From positions 1-64,000 of the forward strand of contig VIIQ02000084.1 in assembly GCA_007449985.2 (NCBI GenBank): DNA of 64,000 nucleotides. Direction: 5' to 3'. The notes under the pieces are model-generated. The model worked only from the letters and a program-made list of their open reading frames with translations. It was not told where the DNA came from and did no database searches. Positions 10,472-21,425 of this stretch are shown here, piece after piece. A program made the translations under genes and the position numbers. The first letter of the stretch is position 1; each line of letters opens with the position of its first letter. This DNA is from Desmodesmus armatus. Lineage: Eukaryota > Chlorophyta > Chlorophyceae > Sphaeropleales > Scenedesmaceae.

Positions 10472-13386
10472 CTACACAACAGAAAATTGGAAGCCAAGCA
10501 CCACGCCAGTGACAGAGTCGAAGGCAACAGCCGCCACCGAGTAAGTAGCTGGCAGGGGTAGCGGCTGTGTCTGCTTCGCCACTAGCAGCGCATACTGTGT
10601 GCCAGCAGCCATGCAAAGCAGCTGGGCTGTTGTCTGCAGACCCTGCATATCCCTGAACTCTGGCTGGCTGGTCAGACCTAGGACAGTGTACCCGTCAGCC
10701 ATCAGCAGAGCCTTTGCATTGCTGATGGCTGCTGTCACGACAGGATCCTGCACTGCTGCTGGCTGCTGCTGGGCTGCGCTGCCTGGAGGGAACCCCTGAA
10801 ACGCAGCACCAGCTGGTGCTGCAGCTCCCGGTGGCAAGCCCACCGGCACCCAGCCCTGGGGGCAGGCAGCAGCTCCTGCACCTGCCAGGCCAGACACAGA
10901 TGCCGCTGCTGCTGCCATCGCTGCCGGCTGCGCGCCTGCCACAAACCCTCCCATACCAACAGGCGCTGGGAAGCCACCAGCAGCAGCGTTTGTCAGGGCT
11001 GCAGCCGCTGCGGCAGCCAGGTCTGCGGACGGCTGGTTTCCAAATGCTGCAGGTGGTGCATAGCTCCCGGGTGGTGCTGCTGCATGGGAAGTCCCGTACT
11101 GTTGGGCGGCCAACATCATCCCAAACTGAACGGCAGTTGCAACGTCAACCGCTGCTGCTGCAGCGACTTGCTTCTTGCGGCTGGCGCGCGGCTTCCTGGG
11201 GGCCTTGCCAGCGGGCTTGCCAGCGGCCTTGCCAGCGGCCCCAGAGACAACACCTGCTGCTGCAGCTGCTGCCGCGTGTGCTGCTGTGCCCTGTGCCCCG
11301 GCTGCTGCTGCAGCGGCGATGGATGCTGCCAAGGGGTTGGGCACTGCAAACTGCCCCCCAGCAGGAGGCGCTGGCGGTCCCATGGGCCCCCTCGGTGCTG
11401 CTGTTGCTGCGCCTCGCTCCGCAGACACACCAGCTGCTGCTGCTGCGGCGGCGGGGTTTGGCATTTGTGAATGCTGACCCGTAGTAGGGGCCGTTGGCTG
11501 CCCCCTCAATGCTGCCGCTGCAACCGCCTCCGCTGCCTCGCTCTGCTCAAACGCTTCAAAACCAGCTAGTGCTGCTGCTGCGGCTGCGGTCGCTGCGGCG
11601 GCTTCGGCGTGGAGCGCTGCGTGCTGACCCCCAGCAGGAGGCACCGGCTGCCCCATGGGCGCCGCTGCTGCTGCCGTAGCAGTTGCTGCGGCCTGCCCTG
11701 CACCATCTGCTGCTGCGCCCTGCCCTGCGCCAGCTGCTGCTGGTGCGCTGGCTGCTGCAGGGTTGCGATCTTGTGAAGGCTCACCCCCTGCAGGCGGTGC
11801 ATCCCCCTCTGGTCCCACCTCTGCTGGTGTGCGTCCCTCTGTGCCCGCTGCTGCTGCAGTGGCGCCGGGTGCAGCTGCTGCCTGCACGCCAGCCCCTGGC
11901 TCTGTGACAGGTGTGTCTGCACTGGGGTGCGTAGCGGCTGCTGGGTTACCTGCTGCAGCTGCTGCCTGCACTCCAGCCCCAGGCTCTGTGACAGGTGTGT
12001 CTGCACTGGGGTGCGTAGCGGCTGCTGGGTTGCCTGCTGCAGCTGCAGCATCACCGCCCTGCAGGTTTGTACACATCAGGAAGGACCATGTTGGTCAAGT
12101 ATTGAGTGAACATCACGGGCCGCTGCAAGCGCAGGCTGCACCTACATGCATGCGGTGTGAAGCGGGAAAGTGCCACAAAGGCCGTGGACTGCAGCAAACA
12201 TGTACAGAGTTCTCTGGATGGTGCACCACAGGTCACTGGCAAGAGGTTGTGGCATAACCGCAGAGGCTGAAAAGGGGCCGTCACAGCAGGGTGTGCACTC
12301 ACCATTACGGCATCCTTCAGGGTGTTGACCAGATGCATGAGGGCGCGGCTGACCTGGGGTGCAAACCGTGAGTCTGCGCTCAACGCATTTGCCAGCGGCC
12401 CCACACCATCGACCACAGCAAAGACCGCCTTGTCATGCGTGATCCTTTTGTAGATGCCGCGCTGGGCCTGGGCGGCATACTCCTCAGGGTGGGTGCTCTC
12501 GTGGTTGCCCAGTATTACGCCACCCAGCACGTGGAGGGACGAGCAGCCCAGCAGCTCTCCGGCCTTGATCGCCTGCAGGGAGGGTGCACAAGGCCACACA
12601 GAGCTATCACAAGTGTGCAGTCGCAGCGCTTCCCGGGGGCGCAGAACCTCCCTGCTCCAGTAGGATTCTGATGCATCCTGCAGCAAGACGGCTCAACAAG
12701 CACTGGCGAACGGTATGCACATCATCATAACTGCCGGTGGCTTGCAGTGGGTTTCAGTGCTCATCAGATGATGTTGCTGCTGCTGCTGGCCCTGATGGCT
12801 TTCGTGCAGCAGACAACGGTCCAGGATGCAAACCCACCTGTAAGTTGTACTTGATGTTGTCCAGCTGCACCCTGTAGTTGTGCGCAGCCTTCAGGGTCAC
12901 CTTCTCTGGCTGCTGGCTGCCTGGGCGGCCATCATAGAAGCAGATGGCCGACACCCGGTCCTTTGCCTTCTCCCTCCTCTTGGCTGCTTTGGAGGGGGGT
13001 TTGTCACGTGGGGTTTGACACCATCTGCAGGCAGTCACCCTGTGGAAGAAAACAAGCAGCAAGAGGTCAACAACAACTCTCAACTAACCACTAATTCAGG
13101 CTGGAGGCAAGGAGCTTGCTCACAACCCGTTCAGACATTACCTTTGCCCATTCTGCACTTGCCCATTCTGGACCAAACAGTCAGCGTTTGAGCACGTCCA
13201 GGGCTGAAGGTTGCCCAAGCTGCTGGGGTGCATCACCCGCCTCCGCTTCCGCCTGCTGCTGTCCTGCCCCGTGCTGTCCCCTGCGTCATCAACCTCCTCC
13301 TCCATCTCCACCTCCTCCTCCCCCTCCCCCAAATCCCCCTCCACCTCCTCCCCTAGCGGCACACCGAGCCCCTCCAAGCCAGCCAT
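10472..13386 (-). CDS. Ala-rich protein with RanBP2-type zinc finger
   Basis: Four exons join in phase: 13386-13142, 13039-12838, 12572-12303 and 12058-10472, giving about 767 residues. The N-terminus is strongly acidic (residues 13-36), followed by a basic nuclear-localisation stretch RRKRRR (45-50). A RanBP2 zinc finger follows, split by intron 1: W63, C65, C70, N74, then C86 and C89 with the typical CRWCQTPR ending. Exons 2-3 encode a conserved-looking globular part (KVTLKAAHNYRVQLDNIKYN; ELLGCSSLHVLGGVILGNHE) whose family I do not recognise. Exon 4 is mostly poly-Ala with Pro/Gly/Gln, a basic patch (RKPRASRKK), and a hydrophobic-mixed C-terminal domain ending GFQFSVV. RanBP2 fingers bind RNA or ubiquitin; a nuclear RNA- or chromatin-related role is a guess. 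The start was chosen because it precedes the acidic tract in an open exon. Confidence 0.75.
11886..12053 (-). repeat. 84-bp (28-codon) duplication at the start of exon 4
   Basis: Two head-to-tail 84-bp copies encode the same block (AAAGNPAAATHPSADTP, then VTEPGAGVQ). They lie only a few codons after the exon 4 splice acceptor at 12058. The duplication keeps the frame. Confidence 0.88.
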
Positions 13387-16300
13387 GTTTGATCAGCTGA
13401 TGGGTGCTGATGGGGCAAACCGTCCTGATGGCTGAGGAGGCGTTGCCAGCTTGCAAAGAGATGATCAAACGGCGCTCTGTGTGTCACATACCTCCTCTTT
13501 AGCTATCTGTCTTGTTGCGCAACTCATTTCAAAACGGCCGTTGTTTGGCTTCTGCTAACAACGCCCTTGACTGGGCGTATATGCGATCAATCTTCGTTGA
13601 AACGTTTCGTAAACTGGAACAAACATCGCATATGCACACCTGTGCATCTTCCAACTTTTATCCTATATACCAGAGTGCCTGGGTCTCACCTTGATGCACG
13701 CCTGTTTGGATGCTGGTGCTCGAGATAGGTGCCTGGCAATCAGCTGGGAGCTGGGACGACGCTGAAGTGACCGAAGCTCGCTGAGGTGTGTGCTGAAAGT
13801 AGCAAAAACGTAGAACATGTACCGAGGATGCCTCGGACACAGCAAACAGCACGGAACACCCACTTCAAGGCGATGGGGGTTTGTGAAGTACCCAACTAGC
13901 TTAGCTAGTAGATGAGCTATACTTAATGTGCCGTCAACAGCTTGATAGACACGTATGAACCGCTGCCTCGCATGCATGCAGAGCTGGAAATGAAAGCACC
14001 AGGGGTGCCACTGCTGCTGTCTGTGCTGGTGGGACCGCAAGCCACGACCCTGCCCCAGTCCCTACCTGGTGTTGCCTGAGCTCCAAAAGCTTGCTAAAAG
14101 CTCCAGCATATGCACAGAAGGCAGCCAAACCCTCCCCAGGCTGCAGTCACATAACTGGTACAGCATGGGACTGTACCGCTGGGCGCTGCTGTGCAACTGC
14201 TGCACCACTCCTGCTGCTGCAACTGCCGCGCCCTGATACTGTTATGATGCTGCCTGCAGCTCAAACGTGCTGGCATGCGTCCATGTTATCCTGCGTGCAT
14301 GGGCAGACAGCGGCAGGGCAGGCGTCTTGAAGCTCAACGCAGACGCTGCAGGCGTTGGTTGGTGAGGGTGCAGTGAGGGTATGGGTTGGGGAGAGCGAGT
14401 GGCAGGCATGCCCGACGAGGGAAAGCTGAGTTGGAGGGGGGCAAGGGTGACGCATCTGCGGGTGGCAAGGGTGATGCGTCTGCGGGTGGAACCCCCCCCC
14501 CCCCCCCCCTCCCGTCCCCCCCGGGCAACATACAAGTCAGCACGGGGTGGGGGTGGGGGGGGGGGCAAGGGGGAAGGGGGCCCTCAAGATTCAGGGTGGA
14601 GAAGTCATGGTGAGGGAGTTCAGACAGCCACAAATTGGGGTTTGGCAGCGGGCTGACAGCGCTGCATGAGTCAGTGATGCTGCAGGCCCAAGAGCTCTGT
14701 CACCAACTGTGTGTCACACATTCGCAGCACCCCTGGTAAGAATGTTTATACAGCAAGTGCACCATCAGACACTTACTGGGCACACGGTGTGTTTGGCAGT
14801 GTCAGCTCCGTGTGAGGTTGGCACAGCTGCAGCTGCAGACACGTATGAGGCTGTGTGGCTGTACCACACATGCTGTTCGGCTCAGGCGTCTGCATTTTTT
14901 TGCGGGGGAAGCTTCCGTGCATCTACTGCACAGTCTCTGTCTGCCTCAGGTACTCGGGATGTGCAGCACCGGTGCTGCAAACTGTCACCCATGTGCCTGC
15001 AAGCAAAGCATTTCAACGTGCAGGAATGAAGTAAAACAGCAGCAGAGCAAGCATTCAGGTCGTGATTGATGATGGTGGTGCAGGCTGGTCAGAGGAAGGC
15101 ATCTTGGCAAGGCAGCGGCCTTCTAGACACCCGCACTCTGTCCTGGCCCAGCAAAGCACTTTGCTCCACACGCAAACAGACGGGGCCTGAACACTGCCAG
15201 ATGGCAGATTAGGTTGTCAAGCTGCCAATGTGCTGGCATTGGCTGACGAGCATGGCATGCTGTAGCATGAAATCCTGTAACAACTTTTCAACCACCTCCG
15301 ACCTCTTGCAGACCCAGCCAGCATCCATGCAGCAGCTTGCTGGTGTCCCCTTCAATATGTTACGTCTCTTACCTTTGCATGCTTGGCTGTTTCGTGACCG
15401 GAGCGGGGTGCATGGATGCCACAGCACAGATGGCGCTTGAGCCGCTGGAAGGTGAAGCCTCACCGTGCAAACTGCCTCACGAAGCTGCCATAGCCACCCA
15501 TCCGTACGGTACAACTAGTTTGTGAAGCTTTTCAGTGCTCATAGCAGAGTGAGTCAACCTCTGAAGACGAGGACGAACCCTGGTGATGGGAGCAGCTGAC
15601 GAGAGATATGGCACATGCTGACGTCTGAGAGGGAGATCACGGCAGCTGCTGCTGCCATCGGCACCAGGGTTATGTGTGGTGTGTTTTGGACCTGAGAGAA
15701 CCCTGCCAGAAGATCGGTGACACGCACACGCATGCATGACACAGGAATGAGTGGGCGAAAGGCACGCCAACAACAGCTCGTCATCTTTTTCCTTGATCTG
15801 AAATCACACGCTTCAACCGTGCAAGTTCATGCCGGCACAGTACATCGATGTACTGTACAAAGCAAGATATCTTGCTTTGTACTGGCTACATCGCCTGCAA
15901 CACCTCGACAAAAGTACATGCATAGCTGTATGATGCAGCGCTGTGTTACCATAAAGAACATCGACCTTGCCCCAAGGTGCTTCTAGGTTACCTTGCCCTG
16001 GCAGTGAGTACACTGGCTACGTGCTGTGCTGTGCTGTCGGGTTGTAATAAGATCACAGAGGCTGAAGCTGCCGTGTCTGTCAACGCAAACAGGTGGTTAA
16101 ATGATGCATGTGCATGTGCAAATGCGGCTAGACGAGCTTCGGGGCCCCCCAACCCTGTGCCGTCGTGTGCAGACATCACCGTACAAGGAGTCATTGGTCA
16201 GCAGGAGGGCACCTTGACCTACTTTACAAGCCACATGCTACGTGCTGCATCCAACAGCCTGAGGGAGTGAGGTGTTACAGGAGTGCCAGGCTCAAGGGGG

Positions 16301-16757
16301 AGCGTGTGTTGCTGATCGCAGGTCACAAAAAAACCCTATACGTCCTCTCAGAAAGCGCACTGAACACCCTGAAAACAGCCCTGCACACCTTGATGGACAA
16401 GCACCCCACACCATGCACAGCCGCCTGCAGCGGGCCCTAGTACCATAGCGACTGAGTCACTGCTGTGCATGGCGCACAGCGCTTTGCATGCGCATGCGCT
16501 GCAGCTGGGTGGGGAAAGCGAACCAGACTCAGGTGGTGACAGTGCATAACTCCTGCTGCAGACACAACACTAGTGTCTGTATCCACAAAAAAATTGGCTG
16601 CCATGCCACTGCAAAATGTGGATGACAGGGGGTACAACAAGCTCTCACTCACTCATTGTTCGTTACATTGAGATCCCCGAAAGACCCAGCCCACACCACA
16701 AGCTGCAACCGTCAACACATCTGTGTGCAAGGCAGATAAGAGGGTATCAATGCCCTC
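13387..16757. other. No convincing gene; low-complexity DNA
   Basis: The upstream region of the RanBP2 gene is followed by DNA with poly(C)/poly(G) tracts near 14491-14565. A possible minus-strand exon between about 15712 and 15600 (reading FSQVQNTPHITLVPM) has an acceptor-like and a donor-like edge, but I cannot attach it to a gene. A + frame at 15977-16270 starts with a hydrophobic leader but has no other support. Confidence 0.35.
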
Positions 16758-16833
16758 GGTGTGCATCCCGCCAGCTGATGAGGCCAGTAAGCTCGGCCGA
16801 AACGCGTCCTGGTAGCTTAATGGTATGCATGCT
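16758..16833 (+). ncRNA. Type I hammerhead ribozyme
   Basis: All core elements are present in order. CUGAUGA is at 16775-16781. Stem II is GGCC (16782-16785) paired with GGCC (16795-16798) across a 9-nt loop. GAAA is at 16799-16802, then a very short stem III (ACG/CGU), then GUC with predicted self-cleavage after C16808. Stem I closes as CCAG (16771-16774) with CUGG (16809-16812), then an internal loop, then nine more pairs between 16758-16766 and 16825-16833, three of them G-U. A closed stem III with no loop is the form seen in Schistosoma Sm-alpha SINEs, Penelope-like elements and retrozymes. There, cleavage usually needs a tandem or dimeric RNA, since ACGCGU is self-complementary. I found no second ribozyme in the window. 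Confidence 0.85.
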
Positions 16834-16880
16834 CCTTGCGAACCGGTATACCCAGGTTTGCATCCTGCTTGGGTCGCTGG
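16806..16880 (+). mobile_element. tRNA-like SINE/retrozyme head with pol III A and B boxes
   Basis: TAGCTTAATGG (16813-16823) fits the internal A box and GGTTTGCATCC (16855-16865) fits the B box at 9 of 11 positions. The A-to-B spacing is 42 bases, as in a tRNA. The T-arm stem CAGG/CCTG with a 7-base loop is intact, but the acceptor and anticodon stems do not pair, so this is not a working tRNA gene. The A box starts four bases after the ribozyme cleavage site. The ribozyme would therefore set the 5' end of a pol III-type transcript. The element's 3' end was not found. Confidence 0.6.
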
Positions 16881-18140
16881 AGTGGGCTAACTTGATCCCA
16901 CAGCGTCTGTTCCCAATCCACAAGCAGCATAGTGCGCACTGCAGCACCTTACGCCGCGATGCCTTGCGCACAACGCACAGAAAACTTCCCACAGCCCACA
17001 AAGTTGCAGTGTGTGATCAGCACCAGTTTGCTGGTGCCTGCAGTCTGCTGCAACACCCCAACCACATCTAAGGAAAGGTGTGTCCAGAGCTGAGCACGCT
17101 TTCGCAACGTGCGTCCATCGTGCAATGGACAGCAGACGAAATCACTTGACCCTGAGCAGCTGAGGCACACCTTCACCAGCAACTAAGTGCAACCAGCAGC
17201 ACTGCATATGACACAGCACTCATGGATCTCATGAATCGGCGCCAGCTACAAACAACAGCGCCCATAAGCTACACCGGCATGCCTTCCTCTTGGCAAGCCG
17301 CGCGCCACATGGCGATGGTAGGGTCAAGGGCGGCACCCTCGATCTTCACATATGTTGGTCTTGTGTGTGCAGCTTGGGTCGCACAACACCTCTATCAGCA
17401 TGCGGTCACACAAAAAACAAGGCGCGATCACTGCCGTGCCAAAAAAACTGGAAAGAACATGGCTACATGCTCGCGCAGCATGTGAAATGGTGCAGCAAAA
17501 AAAAAGCCACACCTGTTGTACACCAGTCCTATCCCCCTGGAGTGTTATGCCCCCTTTGCAGAGGACGTCTTACCCCACATACACACGCAACCTACAGCCA
17601 GCACAACTAGCACCGCGGCTTTCATCGGCCACACACACTCTGCCGGCCACCTGGCATCACAAGCAGCTGTGAACAAATTGTTCACGTGACATGGTAAAGA
17701 TGATCACATGGGTGCAAAAGCTCCCTCTTCTTCTCACTATACTTCAAACATTGCTCAGGTGCGTGCAAAAAACAGGCCGTAGCAATGCATGCTGGCAGAA
17801 ACAAACCCAGACGCCACACATGGGCCGACAAACACAAGCACAGTCACAGGTGTTGATGCTACATACTACACAAGCTCTTACACAATGTTTGGCCTCTGCC
17901 GACATGTATTGCAGCATGCAGGTGTGCACAGCATGCACTGCCATGTACAGCATAGAACCAGGTATTGACAGACTCCCCAAGTTGAGACCCTGTTGGAGCA
18001 ACTCCGCAGCTCACAACATCAGCAAATGTACAAGCCAACGTTCTCGGCGTATAAGTACACACTGAGGAACATCACACAATCCCACAGGAACCATAACCCA
18101 GAACAAAGCCAGAAGTCATGCTCCTCTCAGAGCATGTAAC

Positions 18141-18232
<92 letters not shown>

Positions 18233-19936
18233 GTAAGACAGCAGCCCACAACACCATGTCCAAGTCCTTGTAACACACCACAGGTGCAGCTGAACAAGAC
18301 CGCGGACCCACTGCTTCTACCTAGATACCGCAAGACGCAGTGCGCATACATCAGCGCAAGGGCCCAGCACTGCACCTCAGCAGCCCAGCGCCTGTGCTGC
18401 AACCAACGGAACTGAAAGCTACGCCTGCAACCTGACCAGCTGCAGGGCCTGTAATGCACCCCTGCACCCGCTGTCCCTGCCCCCCAGCAACCCTCTGACT
18501 GTGGCAGTATTTAGAGAGCATGCTGTAGAATCCACTACCCATGGTGTTACCATGTGCCTTGTCCAGGCATATGGCCCACCAGATACCGGCACCCAGGCAT
18601 GAACACCATAAACACAAAATGCCTGCCGCGCTGTGCTGACCCGCGCCATGGAAAACCGCATGAGCGTGGTTGGTTTCCCCACAACCTGTGCTGCCTCCCT
18701 GCCGCCCTGCACTGCCAAAACTGCACTGGTTGAGGTGCTACGGTGCAGAAAAAAAACAGGTCCTACGTTCACCCACACTAAGGCGTTCAACACAGCAACT
18801 TGTGGTCAGTGACCACGCGCAAAAGCTGCCAGCCTATCAACAGCATGCATCGCCCAGAGCAGACCATATTTGGCTAGCAGGGAAGGGACGGCCTCAAAGG
18901 AAGGCAACGGGCATGCTGACACACCATATACACAACCACCTGCCTCAACAGTAGGGTCGAGACTGGGCTGGGGTACCGTAGCTAATTGGAAAAGAACTGG
19001 ACAACAAAAAACCAGCAGACCCCACAGCAAGAGCGCATCCTCCAACCCAGCAGCCCACACCCCGCAGCTAGCCTTGCCGCAGCCCAGCCTGGCAGGGCCT
19101 CTGTCACATGGGAGTGGCTTTGGGGCAACATGAGATACCACTCATGACGCTGTATGACTCATGACTGGGGAGTAGGACAATCAAAATCACTCAAGCTGAG
19201 TGGTGTACTTGCTAGTCCCACCAGGGCTGGTAAATTTGGCCTAGGCCTTGGACCGCCCTTGAACCCAAGGGTTGATGGGAAGCTGGCCAACTTTCATCTG
19301 CTAATGGCTCAACCGGTGCACTACCAAAAAAAGCATCCAGGAAGATCAGCCCAGTGCCCTATCCCCTGGGGCTTGACCAACAATGCGCTGCAATCATAGA
19401 TAAGGTGTTGACAGCAGCTGCTCCCTGCCGCAATCAGCTCTCACGGGGCGCCCCGCCTGTGCTGCCCCAGCTCCACACTTCTCTTGTAAAGCTAGTTCAA
19501 GCCTTCGCGATTGAGAAAGCCTGGGGGGAACCGGTGCTCATCCTCAACGTCGCCTGCGGACAGATACAACCATCAGCACAAAGCACAGCATGGTTAAGGC
19601 TTCCCTACTGCTGACTAATCCTCGGACGCTCGTTAATCCCAGGGAGGGGAGGTTTGATGAGTCAACCTCCTGTAGCTCAAATCGTGGTCATGTTTGACTA
19701 AACCGTGTGGCGCACACAGTATTAAATCCAACCATGGCAGGGGGCGAGAGAGGGTCTCTGACAGCTGGGTGACCCTTGCCGCTCATCACTTTCCCCACGC
19801 TGCAATGCTGAGTGCACACACTCAACCCCAATCAATCCCATTCAGCTGTGTGGCAACCCAGTTCGGCTGTTGACCCTGCTGGGTGTGAGAGTGGGGTATC
19901 AGTGAGCACAGCATCACATGAAGCACAGCATGATTT
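16881..19936. other. No convincing gene; A-run-rich DNA
   Basis: Composition differs from neighbouring genes, with many A7-A9 runs on the + strand (for example near 17438, 17500, 18750 and 19325). No open frame gives a family I know. The body of the hammerhead-bearing element may extend into this stretch. Confidence 0.35.
18145..18231. repeat. (AC)n microsatellite, about 87 bp
   Basis: An uninterrupted CA dinucleotide run of roughly 43 units. Confidence 0.97.
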
Positions 19937-21425
19937 TCACTCACCCCAGGCAACAGCTTCCCGTGCCTCCTGCTCAGTCATGTACTGCTGCTGCTGGCCC
20001 TGCGCCTGGTGGGCCTGCTGCTGCTGCTGCTGCTGCTGCTGCATGAACAGGAAGTAGTGCGGATCTTGCGCCCAGATGAACGCCGGGGAGAACACGTGCA
20101 AAGGCACAACGTCTCCTGCAATCAAGCATACACAGCAGGCAGCACAGAGCCAGCGCAAGTCACACACCACACTCTGAAATGGGATTCAATCCCAAGAAAG
20201 GGACACACCTCACTCCTTCGTCAGTACCTGGCCAATCTTAGCAAGCGCACACAGACCGGCATCACAGCACACTACTGCACACCAATTGGCAAGCCACTGC
20301 CACTATAGACCGGCTTCTATACAATTCCGACACAGATTTGCTGGAGGCGCACACACCCTCTCCACACATAGGCAGGCAATGAGTAAAGCAACGCAACAAA
20401 AACGCAACAAAAAGAAGCAGCGCAACCCTCCCTCTGCCATACGCCCACTGCAGTGATTGTGGGTATATGCCAGCATGGTGTGACTTCGGGCTCAAAAGGC
20501 TCTCCAAAGACTATTGTGACACCATGCTGTCATAACCCACAGTTACTGCAGTTGAACATATAGACAAGCATGACAGTCACCATGCAGTGCACAGGCAGCA
20601 GCATGGTCGGACTCACCCTGGCCAAAAAGATCCTCCCGGATGGCCTGATCTGCGGCAAGCGCCTGCTGCAGCTGCTGCCTCAGCTTCCGCAGCCGCCTCT
20701 GCACATCCACCCGCTGCTGGTGCTGCTGCTGCAGGTAACATGTGCGCTGCTTCTTAGCCTCCTTCTCTTTCTCTGGAGTAGGGATTTTAGCTACCTCGCC
20801 CCCTGCCGCTGCTGCTGCCGCCGCTGCTGTTGCTGACGATGATGCCATGGCTGCAGCACCTGTTATGGAGGGCAGCAGCCACAGCAGTACGGCGCAAGTG
20901 TGACGGTCAGCAATTGCACAAAAATTGCAGCAGAACATTGGCGTTGTTGTGCCGCCCTGAGTCTCTGGCTACTGTGATGTTTGCTGGTGCAATGGGTGAT
21001 AGGGTTGAAGCTGAAACGGCTTACTGACCCACAACCCACCCAAGCCCCTCCCCCTCAACCATAAAACGCGCACACCCCACCACAGCACAGGCAGTGTAGA
21101 CAGGCGTGCTGAGCACGTGCAGCACATACACCACGCGCAGCTCTCAATGTGCCTGTGTAAGATCCTGAGCGCTTCTTTGCTGCTGTATATTGCACTTTGC
21201 CCAAGCGCCCCCTGCCCTCCCCCCTTCCTCAACCCATGCACCCATCCTCGCGAGTCACTGCACAACGCATCGTTGGACCATGCGGTGCAAGCAAGCAAGG
21301 GACACACCTGCTGCAGTGACACCAGGCTCTGCCTCAGCCTGTGCCTCCTTTACATCATTTTGCTGATGCTGGGCAGCAGCACCACGGTGGTGGTGTGGAT
21401 TGTTGGCTTGGGCCCCGAAGTTCAT
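19937..21425 (-). CDS. Small Gln/Ala-rich coiled-coil protein
   Basis: Three exons join in phase: 21425-21308, 20859-20617 and 20115-19937, giving about 179 residues. The N-terminus is His/Ala/Gln-rich. Then come an Ala run, a basic Lys/Glu stretch (EKEKEAKKQR) and a Gln/Leu/Arg coiled coil (RRLRKLRQQLQQAL). Exon 3 has a more ordered segment (PLHVFSPAFIWAQDPHYFLF), then a run of nine Gln. I do not recognise the family. The model stops at the TGA in GGTGAGTGA. That same string is a perfect splice donor, so the gene may continue into an exon I could not find between 13.4 and 19.9 kb. The ATG at 21425 is preceded by an acceptor-like CACAG, so an upstream exon is also possible. Confidence 0.5.

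Noticed and set aside
12751..12767. Second hammerhead on the minus strand (CTGATGA...GAAA)
   Set aside because: Only five bases separate the two core blocks, so stem II cannot form. A similar false match at about 50531-50545 fails the same way.
15977..16270. Small secreted protein with a hydrophobic leader
   Set aside because: No splice context, no similar sequence, and the rest of the frame is unremarkable; a chance frame is more likely.
16806..16880. A functional tRNA gene
   Set aside because: A and B boxes and the T arm fit, but the 7-bp acceptor stem and the anticodon stem do not pair.
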